A stretch of DNA of 47,711 bases from Collinsella sp. (GCA_019414265.1 DXMJ01000003.1:77670-125380), one strand, 5' to 3'; shown: positions 23,848 through 35,065, counted from the first letter of the stretch. Numbers and translations are program-made. Notes: generated by a model from the letters alone, not told the origin.

Positions 23848-25266
23848 CTAGCGATCGGCGAGCGGCTTGTACTCCAGCGGCTCGATAACCGGGCGATACG
23901 CGGGACGGATGATGCGGTGCGCGCAGAAGAGCTCTTCCATGCGGTGCGCCGACCAGCCGGCCATGCGGGCGACGGCGAACAGCGGCGTAAAGAGTGTCTC
24001 GGGCACGCCGAGCATCTTGTAGATAAAGCCCGTGTACAGGTCGATGTTGGCGCAGATGGGCTTGGTCATGCCGTGATCGCGCATCACCTGCGGTGCCAGG
24101 CGCTCGATGCGCTCGATGAGCGCGAACTCATCGCCCAGGTCCTTCTTGGCGGCAAGCGTGCGCGCGTAACGGCGGCACACCTCGGCGCGCGGGTCGCTCA
24201 GCGTGTAGACGGCGTGGCCCATACCGTAGATGAGGCCCGTGCCGTCGAAGGCCTGCTTGTCGAGAATCTTGCCCAGGTAGGCTGCGACCTCGTCCTCGTC
24301 CTCCCAATTGGAGACATGCGCGCGGATGTCCTCGTGCATGGACACGACTTTGGCGTTGGCGCCGCCGTGGCGCGGGCCCTTGAGCGAGCCGATAGCCGCG
24401 GCGTAGGCGGAATACGGGTCGGTGGCCGAGGAGGACAGCACGCGGCAGGCAAACGTGGAGTTGTTGCCGCCGCCGTGCTCGGCATGCAGCATGAGCATCA
24501 CGTCGAGCAGCATGGCTTCGTCGCGGGTGAATGCCATGCCGCCGCGGAGCACCTGCAGGATGGTCTCGGCGGTGGAGAGGCCGGGTGTGGGGTGCGGTAC
24601 ATGAACCTCGGAGCCGCGACGCTTGGCGACCGAGGCCATATGCGCGAAGGCGGCGATGCGGGGGAGACGGGCGAGCATGGAGATGGCGACGTCGATTTCG
24701 TGCTCGGGTGTAATGGCGTCGGGCTCGGCGTCGAAGGCGTAGAGCAGCAGCACGGCGCGCTGAAGCACATTCATGATGCTCGACGACACCGTGGTCATGG
24801 GGAACTCGCGGACGTATTCGTCGCTCAGATGCCTAAAAGCACCCAGGCGTCCGCAAAAACCGTCGAGCTCCTCTTTGGTGGGCAGTGAGCCCGTGATGAG
24901 CAGGTAGGCGACCTCTTCGTAGCCATAGCGATCCTCGGCCTGGGCGTTGTTGACCAGGTCCTCGATGCTGTAGCCACGAAGCGTGAGTTTGCCCTGATCG
25001 GGCACGACCTTTCCGTCGACCTTGTTGTAGCCATGCACATCTGAGATACGGGTGAGACCCGCGACCACGCCCGAGCCGTCGGCATTGCGCAGGCCGCGCT
25101 TGACATTGTGCTCAACAAATAGGCCCTCGTCATAAGGGTCAGTCGGCAGGCCATAGTAGAGATTTTCGCTTTCGGGCGAAATCTGGCGGCTCGCTTCGTA
25201 ATCCAAGACCAGGCGGCTCAGGTGGTCGTCGAAGCGGTAATAGATTTTCTTGGCGTCGTAGGCCAT
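23848..25266 (-). CDS. Citrate synthase (or 2-methylcitrate synthase)
   Basis: It condenses oxaloacetate with acetyl-CoA (or propionyl-CoA). The 472-residue product has the three catalytic elements: His in LHAEHGGGNNSTFACRV, His in GMGHAVYT, and Asp in NIDLYTGFIY. The N-terminus, with about 70 residues before GYSIEDLVNNA, is longer than in the shortest citrate synthases. The start at 25266 has GGAGAGGAG upstream. No other TCA gene is nearby. The sequence alone does not separate citrate from methylcitrate activity. Confidence 0.9.
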   Translation of the reverse strand: MAYDAKKIYYRFDDHLSRLVLDYEASRQISPESENLYYGLPTDPYDEGLFVEHNVKRGLRNADGSGVVAGLTRISDVHGYNKVDGKVVPDQGKLTLRGYSIEDLVNNAQAEDRYGYEEVAYLLITGSLPTKEELDGFCGRLGAFRHLSDEYVREFPMTTVSSSIMNVLQRAVLLLYAFDAEPDAITPEHEIDVAISMLARLPRIAAFAHMASVAKRRGSEVHVPHPTPGLSTAETILQVLRGGMAFTRDEAMLLDVMLMLHAEHGGGNNSTFACRVLSSSATDPYSAYAAAIGSLKGPRHGGANAKVVSMHEDIRAHVSNWEDEDEVAAYLGKILDKQAFDGTGLIYGMGHAVYTLSDPRAEVCRRYARTLAAKKDLGDEFALIERIERLAPQVMRDHGMTKPICANIDLYTGFIYKMLGVPETLFTPLFAVARMAGWSAHRMEELFCAHRIIRPAYRPVIEPLEYKPLADR

Positions 25267-25343
25267 GCGCGCTCCTCTCCGGGCCGCATCGGGGTGACTT
25301 GCATGGGCATGCGCGCGTCAGGCTATCCCCAGCGGCTTGCTCG

Positions 25344-25631
25344 CTACAGGCGGTACATAAAGTTGAAGACGTCCTCGCGTTGGATGGACACGTTGACGCC
25401 CGAAAGCTCGCCGGCCTCGGCCAGCGCCTTCTGCAGCTCGGCGAAGTCGAGCTTGGACTCGGCGGTATCGGCCAGCATGGTCATGGTGAAGATGTCCTCG
25501 ATAATGGACTGCGTGATGTCGCGGATGTCGACGTTGGCCTCGCCTAGGACACGGGTGACGCCGGCGACGATGCCGGGGCGGTTCTTGCCAAGGACGGTGA
25601 TGACGATACGGGAGGACGAGATCTCGGCCAT
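25344..25631 (-). CDS. ACT-domain protein, UPF0237 type
   Basis: The 95-residue product is one ACT domain with the start RIVITVLGKNRPGIVAGVTRVLGEANVDIRDITQ, as in the UPF0237 family. Such proteins are thought to bind amino acids or small ligands; function is unknown. In many genomes the gene is next to a DUF711 gene, which is missing here. The start at 25631 follows GAAAGGG. A minus-strand TACAAT at 25694-25699 is a possible -10. It may be co-transcribed with citrate synthase 77 nt downstream. Confidence 0.85.
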   Translation of the reverse strand: MAEISSSRIVITVLGKNRPGIVAGVTRVLGEANVDIRDITQSIIEDIFTMTMLADTAESKLDFAELQKALAEAGELSGVNVSIQREDVFNFMYRL

Positions 25632-25845
25632 GGGAAACCCTTTCGCGTGATTGCGGCGCGCGCGGGGCGCTCCGCTACGGTACAGTGTTCATCATTGTAC
25701 CTGTCTGGCGCAAAAAAGGGCACCTTTGCTGCGGCGTTACACGTCTGCAACATGGGAGAAGGGGCAAAGGCGCCCGTTTGCCGCGATTCGTCGTGTCGTC
25801 TGCCGTGCCTTGGGCGCGATGCACAACGCAAAGACCGTGAACCTT

Positions 25846-25874
25846 TTGTGGGACGCTCGACGCTGTGGTAACAT
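25846..25874 (+). promoter_or_regulatory. Candidate promoter of rpmE
   Basis: TTGTGG (25846-25851) and TAACAT (25869-25874) with 17-bp spacing, giving a leader of about 75-80 nt that holds two hairpins. Confidence 0.55.
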
Positions 25875-25887
25875 AGCCGAGTTTGTT

Positions 25888-25936
25888 GTCTTGGTCGGAA
25901 ACCAAGACGCCTTATGCGCTGATCGGTAACCAGCGC
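25888..25936 (+). ncRNA. L31 leader (two hairpins before rpmE)
   Basis: GTCTTGGT (25888-25895) pairs with ACCAAGAC (25901-25908) with a CGGAA loop, then GCGCTG (25916-25921) pairs with CAGCGC (25931-25936). AAGGAG follows 7-8 nt later. Ribosomal leader motifs for L31 have been described in several groups including Coriobacteria; I believe this is one, but could not test it against the covariance model. Confidence 0.55.
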
Positions 25937-25958
25937 CTGACCAATAAGGAGTCCTACC

Positions 25959-26384
25959 ATGAAGCAGGGTATCCATCCCCAGTATGTCGAGTGCACGGTG
26001 ACGTGCTCCTGCGGCAACACCTTCAAGACGCACGCTACCGTGTCCGAGATGAAGGTCGAGCTTTGCAACGAGTGCCACCCGTTCTACACCGGCCAGCAGA
26101 AGTTCGTCGACACCGGTGGACGCGTCCAGCGCTTCGCCGACAAGTTCGGTGGCGCCGCTGCCGCTCAGCTCAAGAAGGCCGAGGAGGCCAAGGCTGCCAA
26201 GGCCGCCAAGGCTGCTGAGGCCGAGGCCGCTCGCAAGGCCGCCGCTGAGGCTAAGGCTGCCGAGAAGGCTAAGCGTGCCGCTAAGTTTGCCGAGGAGGCT
26301 GCCAAGCAGGCCGCCGAGGCTCCCGCAGAGGCTCCCGTCGAGGAGGCCGCTGCCGAGGCCGAGACCACCGAGGCTGCTGAGTAA
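25959..26384 (+). CDS. rpmE: 50S ribosomal protein bL31, zinc type, with long Ala-rich tail
   Basis: Residues 1-65 are a zinc-type L31, with Cys 16, 18, 36 and 39 (CSC and CNEC) and HPFYTGQQKFVDTGGRV. L31 bridges the two subunits. The usual protein ends near 70 residues; this one has 141, because of a tail of Ala, Lys and Glu that ends in an acidic stretch, similar to the tail of L17. Such a tail could be helical. The ATG at 25959 follows AAGGAG. Confidence 0.95.
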   Translation: MKQGIHPQYVECTVTCSCGNTFKTHATVSEMKVELCNECHPFYTGQQKFVDTGGRVQRFADKFGGAAAAQLKKAEEAKAAKAAKAAEAEAARKAAAEAKAAEKAKRAAKFAEEAAKQAAEAPAEAPVEEAAAEAETTEAAE

Positions 26385-26420
26385 ATAGCTCGCCGCGGAA
26401 ACACTCGCATTCATGGCATA

Positions 26421-26460
26421 AGGGCCGCGCATCCATTTGGGTGCGCGGCCCTTTTCTTTT
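26421..26460 (+). terminator. Intrinsic terminator of rpmE
   Basis: An 11-bp perfect stem (26421-26431 with 26442-26452) extended by three inner pairs, followed by TTTTCTTTT. Confidence 0.92.
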
Positions 26461-26462
26461 TA

Positions 26463-26529
26463 TTGGTGCAAGCTAACCCGTCCCCATTGCACCAGGTTGG
26501 TGCGAATGGGACAGGTTGATTTGCACCAA
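26463..26529. repeat. Double GGGAC-loop hairpin, TTGGTGCAA stem class
   Basis: Two hairpins of opposite orientation: TGGTGCAA/TTGCACCA (26464-26471/26487-26494), with CCCGTCCCC in the loop, and TTGGTGC/GCACCAA (26497-26503/26523-26529), with GGGACAGG in the loop. Together they form one long palindrome. The first unit is nearly the same as 19812-19844. Confidence 0.82.
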
Positions 26530-26562
26530 ATGGCAGAGAGGCAGCGTTTTCCCAGATAAAAG

Positions 26563-26593
26563 CTGCCAAAATAAACCAGTCCCTTTTTGGCAG
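26563..26593. repeat. GTCCC-loop hairpin, CTGCCAAAA stem class
   Basis: CTGCCAAAA (26563-26571) pairs with TTTTGGCAG (26585-26593); loop TAAACCAGTCCCT. The 31-nt unit recurs at 39588-39618 with two differences. The rest of the 340-nt gap before secA (26594-26724) holds only a doubtful minus-strand reading frame. Confidence 0.82.
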
Positions 26594-26724
26594 GCTGTCG
26601 TAGTTATTACGTGGTCGAGCGTGTCGACCGCATAGGCGGCGCCTTGTTTGGCTAAAGTACAAATATCTGTGTTTAACTCGTCCAAGGTTTCATACCGCGG
26701 GCGATGGCCAAAAAGGAAAACCAC

Positions 26725-29531
<2,807 letters not shown>

Positions 29532-29532
<1 letters not shown>

Positions 29533-30680
29533 TGGCCGAGGCTCTAGAGGTAACGCTCGCCGAGTTGGACGCGTTTGCGGACCGGCTCGGCGAGGTCGAG
29601 TCGTATCTTCATTTGGACGAGAAGCGCACACGCGTGACCGAGCTCGAGGCCAGAAGCGTGGCCCCCGGCTTTTGGGATGACGCCGACGCCGCTCGCGCCA
29701 CCATGGAGGAGATCGCTCGCGCCAAGGAAGATATCGCTGCCGTGGATACCGCGCGCGGCGAGCTGTCTGACGCCCGCGCGGCGCTGGAGCTTGCCGAGGA
29801 GATGGGCGACGACCCCGATGCCGCCGCATTGCGCGAGGAGGCTGCCGCTACGGCAGAACGCCTGGCCCGCGCTATCGACGAGCTCGAGCTTTCGAGCTGG
29901 TTTACCGGTGAGTTCGATCACGGCGACGCGATTGTGACCATCAAGCCCGGACAGGGCGGCCTGGAAGCGCAGGACTGGACCTTCATGCTCTTTAAGATGT
30001 ACATGAAGTACTGCCAGCGTCGCGGCTGGAAGGTCACCATTAACGACTGCCCCGCGGCTGAGGTCATCGGCATCGACCGTGCGACCTTTACCGTCGAGGG
30101 CAAGGACGCGTTTGGCATGCTGCGCGCCGAGGCCGGCGTCCACCGTCTGGTGCGCATTAGCCCCACCGACGACAAGAAGCGCCGCCAGACCACGTTTGCC
30201 GGCGTCGAGGTCATCCCCGTGCTGCCTGACGATATCGACATCGAGATCAGTCCCGACGATATCCGCGTGGACGTGTATCACGCGAGCGGCCCGGGCGGAC
30301 AGGGCGTCAACACCACCGACTCCGCCGTACGCGTGACGCATTTCCCCAGCGGTATCGTGGTCACGTGTCAAAACGAGCGCAGCCAGATTCAAAACAAGGC
30401 CGCGTGCATGCAGATTCTCAAGGCGCGCCTGTACGAGATTGAGCTCGAAAAGCGCGCCGAGGCCCTGGATGAGATTCGCGGACCCAAGACCACAATTGGT
30501 TTTGGCAACCAGATCCGCAGCTACGTGCTCTACCCGTACCAGATGGTTAAGGACCTGCGCACGGGCGTGGAGACCAGCAACGTCGAGGCAGTTCTTGACG
30601 ACGGCGACCTGGATCCGTTTGTGATTGGCTATCACCGTTGGGCTACCGGCAACGCTGACGCGGAGGCCCCGTCTGCCTAA
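29532..30680 (+). CDS. prfB: Peptide chain release factor 2 (no programmed frameshift)
   Basis: RF2 ends translation at UGA and UAA. The 382-residue product has GGQ at residues 255-257 (ASGPGGQGVN). The place of the usual +1 frameshift (E. coli YL-stop-DYD) is read here as YLHLDEK in one uninterrupted frame, so there is no autoregulatory UGA. The stop-codon recognition tripeptide, SPF in standard RF2, is SPT here (residues 210-212, in RISPTDDKKRRQTTFAG). It is coupled to secA through a TAATG overlap. It is clearly RF2 rather than RF1 by its overall sequence. Confidence 0.94.
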
Positions 30681-30806
30681 ACCGCTCGGTTTATGTGGAA
30701 ATGGATCAAGGCCTTCCGAGCAGGACGGTTTTGTATCCAGAACAAACCCTGCACAGGGGTGGTTTTTGTTTGGCGAATCGGTAGAATCGAATACATGAAG
30801 AAGTTC

Positions 30807-30835
30807 AAAGCGCATCCGATGGGGTGCGCTTTTTT
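30807..30835 (+). terminator. Intrinsic terminator directly before the YitT-type gene
   Basis: An 11-bp stem (30807-30817 with 30822-30832, one G-T) with a GATG loop and six T ending at 30835. The Shine-Dalgarno GAGGGAGG of the next gene begins at 30836. It ends the secA-prfB transcript, or acts as an attenuator. Confidence 0.85.
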
Positions 30836-30847
30836 GAGGGAGGCAGC

Positions 30848-31738
30848 ATGGCATATCGTCTGGACATCAAGCGCATTCTTTCGATGAACTTCTTTCACGA
30901 TCTACCCCAGATCATGTTGGGGTGTGCCTTGGCCGCCATCGCGACCGACCTGTTTTTGATTCCCAACGGTCTTGCAGCCGGTGGCGTTACGGGCCTTGCG
31001 ACGATTATCCAGGCAGTCGGCGCAGCGCGAGGCGTGTCGCTTCCTGTCGGTATCCAGACCATCGTGATGAATGCCTTGCTGCTGCTGATCGTTATGCGCG
31101 AGGGCGGCATGTTCTATGTAGTGCAGACGGCGACGGGCTTTGTGCTGCTGGGCTTCTTTACCGATCTGTTTGCCCCGTTTGTAGCGCCTTTGGCACATGC
31201 GGACCTGATGCTTCCCGCTATGTGGGGCGGCATTATCACGGGCATTGGTTACGGCATGGTGTTGCGCGCCGGCGCCAACACCGGCGGCTCGGACACGATT
31301 GGCCAAATCATCTCGCGTAACACCTCGCTGCCGGTGGGCTCGACCGTCATGGCAATCGACGTTGCCGTATGTGCGGCATCTGCTCCGGTATTCTCGCTCG
31401 AAAATGCTCTATACGCAGGACTTTCGATGGTGATTAGCGGCTATGTGATCGATGCTGTGGTCGATGGCGGCAATAAGCGTCGTATGGTGCTCATCATCTC
31501 GGATAACTTTCCCGATATCGCGGCCGACATCATGTATGGTCTGGGCCGCGGCTGCACCAAATTAAAGGCGACCGGTATGTATTCGGGCGTCGAGAAGCCG
31601 GTGATCATGGTGATCGTTAGCCGTCGAGAGCTCAACACCCTCAAAACGATCGTGCGCGAGCGCGATCCTCACGCCATTGTGACGGTCGCCGACGTTACGG
31701 AAGCCTTCGGTGAGGGTTTCAAGGACATTAACGCGTAG
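30848..31738 (+). CDS. YitT-family membrane protein (DUF161/DUF2179)
   Basis: The 296-residue product has about five or six membrane segments, with the family motif IPNGLAAGGVTGLATI in the first third and GANTGGSDTIGQII in the middle. A soluble C-terminal DUF2179 domain follows (GCTKLKATGMYSG, VIVSRRELNTLKTIV). Function is unknown; transport has been proposed for the family. The start is ATG 30848, 5 nt after GAGGGAGG. A terminator hairpin stands immediately before that site. Its nearest -10-like sequence is TAGAAT at 30782-30787. Confidence 0.88.
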   Translation: MAYRLDIKRILSMNFFHDLPQIMLGCALAAIATDLFLIPNGLAAGGVTGLATIIQAVGAARGVSLPVGIQTIVMNALLLLIVMREGGMFYVVQTATGFVLLGFFTDLFAPFVAPLAHADLMLPAMWGGIITGIGYGMVLRAGANTGGSDTIGQIISRNTSLPVGSTVMAIDVAVCAASAPVFSLENALYAGLSMVISGYVIDAVVDGGNKRRMVLIISDNFPDIAADIMYGLGRGCTKLKATGMYSGVEKPVIMVIVSRRELNTLKTIVRERDPHAIVTVADVTEAFGEGFKDINA

Positions 31739-31984
31739 GCTGAATTTCGGTTTGCGGATCATTTTTGTGCCGGGGCGAGAGGTAGCCACCGCATCCAAAA
31801 GACGTTCACATTGATAAACCGTTTCATCAGCGGTTCTGCCTGCTAAATTGTTCAAATAATGATAAAAACTCTGGTAAAGCCATCGGTTTCCAGCATAATG
31901 AATGACGTACGTGCATTGCGGCTGTGTTGGGATTACCTTCGGTGCCGTGCGCATCTTGTCTTAAGAGGATGAAAGGAAGGCACA

Positions 31985-32815
31985 ATGAGCGACGAAGAGC
32001 TCAAAAAGGTTGCCAACGAGGTAAGGAAGGGCATCGTCACCGGCGTGCACGCTGCCAAGTCTGGCCATCCGGGCGGTTCGCTCGGCGCTGCCGACATCAT
32101 GACCTATTTGTACTTTGAGGAAATGAACGTCGACCCGGCCGATCCCCGCAAGGCCGATCGCGACCGCTTTGTGCTTTCCAAGGGCCATTGCGCTCCGGGC
32201 CTGTACGCCGTGCTCGCCGAGCGCGGGTTCTTCCCCAAGGAGGATCTCGAGACGCTGCGCCACATCGGCAGCCACCTGCAGGGTCACCCCAACATGAACG
32301 ACACCCCGGGCGTCGACATGTCCACCGGTTCGCTCGGCCAGGGCATCTCCGCCGCCGTGGGCATGGCCGTTGCCGCTAAGCACTGGGGCGATACTTACCG
32401 CACGTACGCCCTGCTGGGCGATGGCGAGAGCGAGGAAGGCCAGGTCTGGGAGGCCGCCATGTTTGCCGGCAACCAGCAGCTCGACAACCTCTGCGTGATC
32501 GTCGACCACAACGGTCTGCAGATCGATGGCCCCGTCGAGGAGGTCAACGACCCCATGCCGCTGGCAGACAAGTTCCGCGCCTTTAAGTTCCACGTAGTGG
32601 AGCTTGCCGACGGCAACGACTTCGATCAGATCCGCGCCGCCTTTGCCGAGGCCCGCGCCACCAAGGGTCAGCCGACCGCCATTATCGCCGAGACCACAAA
32701 GGGCAAGGGCGTCTCCTTTATGGAGAACCAGGTGGGTTGGCACGGTAAGGCCCCCAACGATGAACAGTTTGAGCAGGCCATGGCAGAGCTCACGGCCGCC
32801 GGAGAGGAGCTCTAG
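31985..32815 (+). CDS. Transketolase, N-terminal (thiamine diphosphate-binding) subunit
   Basis: This 276-residue protein covers the first third of a classical transketolase. It has GHPGGSLGAADIMTYLYF, SKGHCAPGLYA, and the thiamine-diphosphate motif GDGESEEGQVWEAAMFA...NGLQIDG. The other part is the next gene; the two have to assemble to form the active enzyme of the pentose phosphate pathway. Split transketolases are common in archaea and many anaerobes. ATG 31985 follows AAAGGAAGG. The 246-nt gap upstream has no gene and no clear promoter. Confidence 0.94.
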   Translation: MSDEELKKVANEVRKGIVTGVHAAKSGHPGGSLGAADIMTYLYFEEMNVDPADPRKADRDRFVLSKGHCAPGLYAVLAERGFFPKEDLETLRHIGSHLQGHPNMNDTPGVDMSTGSLGQGISAAVGMAVAAKHWGDTYRTYALLGDGESEEGQVWEAAMFAGNQQLDNLCVIVDHNGLQIDGPVEEVNDPMPLADKFRAFKFHVVELADGNDFDQIRAAFAEARATKGQPTAIIAETTKGKGVSFMENQVGWHGKAPNDEQFEQAMAELTAAGEEL

Positions 32816-32816
32816 G

Positions 32817-33758
32817 ATGGCAGATGTCAAGAAAATCGCCACGCGCGTAAGCTACGGCGAGGCCCTCGTCGAGCTCGCCAACGAGCACGATGACTTTGTG
32901 GTCCTCGACGCCGACCTGGCCGCCGCCACGCAGACCGGCAAGTTCAAGGCAGCCCGCCCCGACCGCTTTTTCGATGTGGGCATTGCCGAGAGCAACCTGA
33001 TGGGTGTTGCCGCCGGTATCGCAACCACCGGCCGCGTTGCCTTCGCGAGCACCTTTGCCATGTTTGCCGCCGGCCGCGCCTTTGAGCAGGTCCGCAATTC
33101 CATCGGTTACCCGCACCTCAACGTCAAGATCGGCGCCACACACGCCGGTATCTCGGTGGGCGAGGATGGCGCCACGCATCAGTGCTGCGAGGATATCGCC
33201 CTTATGCGCGTTATCCCCGGCATGACCGTGATCGTTCCCGCTGACGACGTAGAGGCCCGCGCCGTGACGCGCGCCGCCTACGAGTGCGACGGCCCTGTGT
33301 ACATGCGCTTTGCCCGTCTGGCCTCGCCGGTCATTAATGACCCCGAGACCTACAAGTTTGAACTGGGCAAGGGCATCATCATGCGCGAGGGCGCCGACGT
33401 TACCATCATTGCCTGCGGCCTGATGGTCGGCGAGGCCCTCGAGGCTGCCGAGCAGCTTGCTGCCGAGGGTATCGACGCCGAGGTCATCAACATGCACACC
33501 ATTAAGCCCATCGACTCCGACCTGATCGTCAAGAGCGCCACCAAGACCGGCCACGTCGTGACCGTCGAGGAGCACTCCGTGATCGGTGGCCTGGGCAGCG
33601 CCGTTGCCGATGTCCTGTGCGAGCAGTGCCCGACGCCGCTCAAGAAGATCGGCGTCAACGACACGTTCGGCGAGTCCGGCCCGGGTGCCGAGCTCCTGCA
33701 CAAGTACGGCCTGGACGCCGCCAACATCGTGGCGACCACCAAGGAGTTCTTGGCATAA
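32817..33758 (+). CDS. Transketolase, C-terminal (pyrimidine-binding) subunit
   Basis: The 313-residue product holds the Pyr and C-terminal domains, starting VSYGEALVELANEHDDFVVLDADLAAAT, with DRFFDVGIAESNLMGVAAGIA, THAGISVGEDGATHQ and EEHSVIGGLGSAVADVL. It begins one base after the stop of the first subunit, at ATG 32817, with GAGGAG in the end of that gene; the longer frame from 32604 overlaps the first subunit and is not real. The pair should be made in equal amounts. Confidence 0.94.
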   Translation: MADVKKIATRVSYGEALVELANEHDDFVVLDADLAAATQTGKFKAARPDRFFDVGIAESNLMGVAAGIATTGRVAFASTFAMFAAGRAFEQVRNSIGYPHLNVKIGATHAGISVGEDGATHQCCEDIALMRVIPGMTVIVPADDVEARAVTRAAYECDGPVYMRFARLASPVINDPETYKFELGKGIIMREGADVTIIACGLMVGEALEAAEQLAAEGIDAEVINMHTIKPIDSDLIVKSATKTGHVVTVEEHSVIGGLGSAVADVLCEQCPTPLKKIGVNDTFGESGPGAELLHKYGLDAANIVATTKEFLA

Positions 33759-33828
33759 GGCAAGGTGGATCTCAAGGACTGCTTCGCCAGAACTATAAAA
33801 CTGCTTTGCCAGTACTATGGAAACCCGG

Positions 33829-33860
33829 CAGGGGCGCTCTCTTGGAGAGCGCCCCTGTTT
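33829..33860 (+). terminator. Intrinsic terminator after transketolase
   Basis: A perfect 13-bp stem (33829-33841 with 33845-33857) with a 3-nt loop and a short TTT. Confidence 0.8.
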
Positions 33861-33861
33861 C

Positions 33862-33928
33862 AGTTGCGGTGAAATAAGGACTGTTTTGCCAGCCTAAAGG
33901 CTCAATTAATCCGCATTTCACCGCAACT
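33862..33928. repeat. Palindromic repeat, GCGGTGAAAT stem class, second copy
   Basis: The outer arms AGTTGCGGTGAAAT (33862-33875) and its complement (33915-33928) are perfect. The left half continues AAGGACTGTTT as in the copy at 848-914. The right part overlaps the last codons of the gene at 33902-34633 and supplies its C-terminus and stop. Confidence 0.82.
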
Positions 33929-34633
33929 TCCGAAGGCGTTCCCGCTTGTGCAGGCTCCGTCGCGACGATTGATTGCGGCTTGGCACAGTGCAGCGACATC
34001 GGGGGCATCGCTGCCTCTGTATGTCATGGCGAGCAAAGCGGCATCATAGATTTCATCATTGGTCACATCGGCGGCATCAATGGGGCAGAAGGCGAGAATC
34101 GAATCCTGTTCTGCAAGCTCGGCCAGATCGATCGTTTCACCCATGGCAAAGGCATCATCGAGGACGAGTGTGGCACTCGTGCATGGAATTTGATAGATCG
34201 TGCCATCCGCAGCGATAGGGGAACCTGCTGCCTCGAGCGTGTAGACACCTTGTATGAGATTGATGCCAGAGCCATCGGAGGCGACGAACTCAATCCTGTC
34301 GACCGTTATTCCGTCGATGGTCTTGCCCGTAATGTGTATCGGAACGCGCGATGCTCCGTTATCGGTGTCCCAGCCCGCAGCCGCGACATCCAGCACGATG
34401 GCGTGCTCCGAATGGGCGGATACGAAGTGCGACAACACCTGCCGCAGATGAAGACCCATACAGCTACCGCCGACAATGCCAATTACCAGCATGCAGGCAA
34501 GGATGACCGCAACGTGGTTCCGAGGCTTTACCCGAAGCTCAGAATCAGCAGAGATGCCATTGACGGCAACCCCGCACGCTGTGCAGTACCTCACGCCATC
34601 GCGTAACTCAGCTCCACAATAAGGACAATTCAT
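33902..34633 (-). CDS. Zinc-ribbon membrane protein of unknown function
   Basis: The 243-residue product starts with a zinc ribbon, MNCPYCGAELRDGVRYCTACG (two CxxC pairs), then one membrane segment around residues 43-65 (VAVILACMLVIGIVGGSCM), then a domain of about 170 residues that is probably outside. I do not recognise that domain. ATG 34633 places the ribbon at the start, as in similar proteins; a longer frame up to 34708 lacks support. The last residues, SCGEMRIN, are encoded by a palindromic repeat. It is divergent from ftsE. Confidence 0.72.
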   Translation of the reverse strand: MNCPYCGAELRDGVRYCTACGVAVNGISADSELRVKPRNHVAVILACMLVIGIVGGSCMGLHLRQVLSHFVSAHSEHAIVLDVAAAGWDTDNGASRVPIHITGKTIDGITVDRIEFVASDGSGINLIQGVYTLEAAGSPIAADGTIYQIPCTSATLVLDDAFAMGETIDLAELAEQDSILAFCPIDAADVTNDEIYDAALLAMTYRGSDAPDVAALCQAAINRRDGACTSGNAFGSCGEMRIN

Positions 34634-34816
34634 ACTGGCCCCCACAACCATAGGCGTTCCCATCGAGGCCACTGTAAATCGACAATCCAAATCCAAGTTG
34701 CGCAACAATCAAATCAAGCCCATTTCAAGCAAGAGCTTCCTCCGGGAAACGGGCCCATCCCAACAAAGTGCAATTCAGGCCCTCCCAAGCATGCATTTGC
34801 TGCACCTAATAGAAAC

Positions 34817-34962
34817 GCGGCGACTCCTTAGTAGCCGCAGGCCACGCGCAGGGTTACCTCCCAAATCTTTCCGCAGGACGGAGGAGTCCCCGCAGCGCGA
34901 AGCGCACAGCGGGGACTCCGACATGTCCGAGGACGATTTGGGAGGTAACCCTGCGCGCGGCC
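34817..34962. repeat. Large near-palindrome (123 bp) with a flanking hairpin upstream of ftsE
   Basis: The outer arms 34840-34867 and 34935-34962 match over 28 bp with one mismatch. The inner arms 34883-34893 and 34909-34919 match over 11 bp, and GCGC-GAA-GCGC forms the tip. The central 15 nt of each arm do not pair. A small hairpin (GCGGC/GCCGC, 34817-34838) precedes it. The 432-nt gap 34634-35065 has no other convincing content apart from a -10 before ftsE. It looks like a small non-autonomous mobile element or a repeat. Confidence 0.82.
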
Positions 34963-35011
34963 GGTGAGACCAAAACCCCGCCATGCTTCTTATGTGCAGT
35001 AAAGCTAATGC

Positions 35012-35020
35012 TGCTAAAAT
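35012..35020 (+). promoter_or_regulatory. Candidate extended -10 promoter of ftsE
   Basis: TGC-TAAAAT (five of six -10 bases with the TGn extension), 46 nt before the GTG start. No good -35 box is seen. Confidence 0.4.
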
Positions 35021-35065
35021 ACAAAGCGCTCATGTAGTTTAAACGTACGACGATAAGGAGCACCA

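Noticed and set aside
30795..30887. Small leader peptide starting MKKFKAHPMGCAF before the YitT-type gene
   Set aside because: It reads through the terminator stem and has no Shine-Dalgarno; GCGCATCC/GGGTGCGC stems also occur in the rpmE terminator.
32604..32816. Longer N-terminus for the second transketolase gene
   Set aside because: It overlaps the conserved end of the first subunit; the ATG at 32817 gives the normal domain start.
34698..34984. Short open frames on both strands with RAGLPPKS / GGNPARG
   Set aside because: They read through the two arms of the large palindrome, which explains the similar peptides on both strands. They have no ribosome site.
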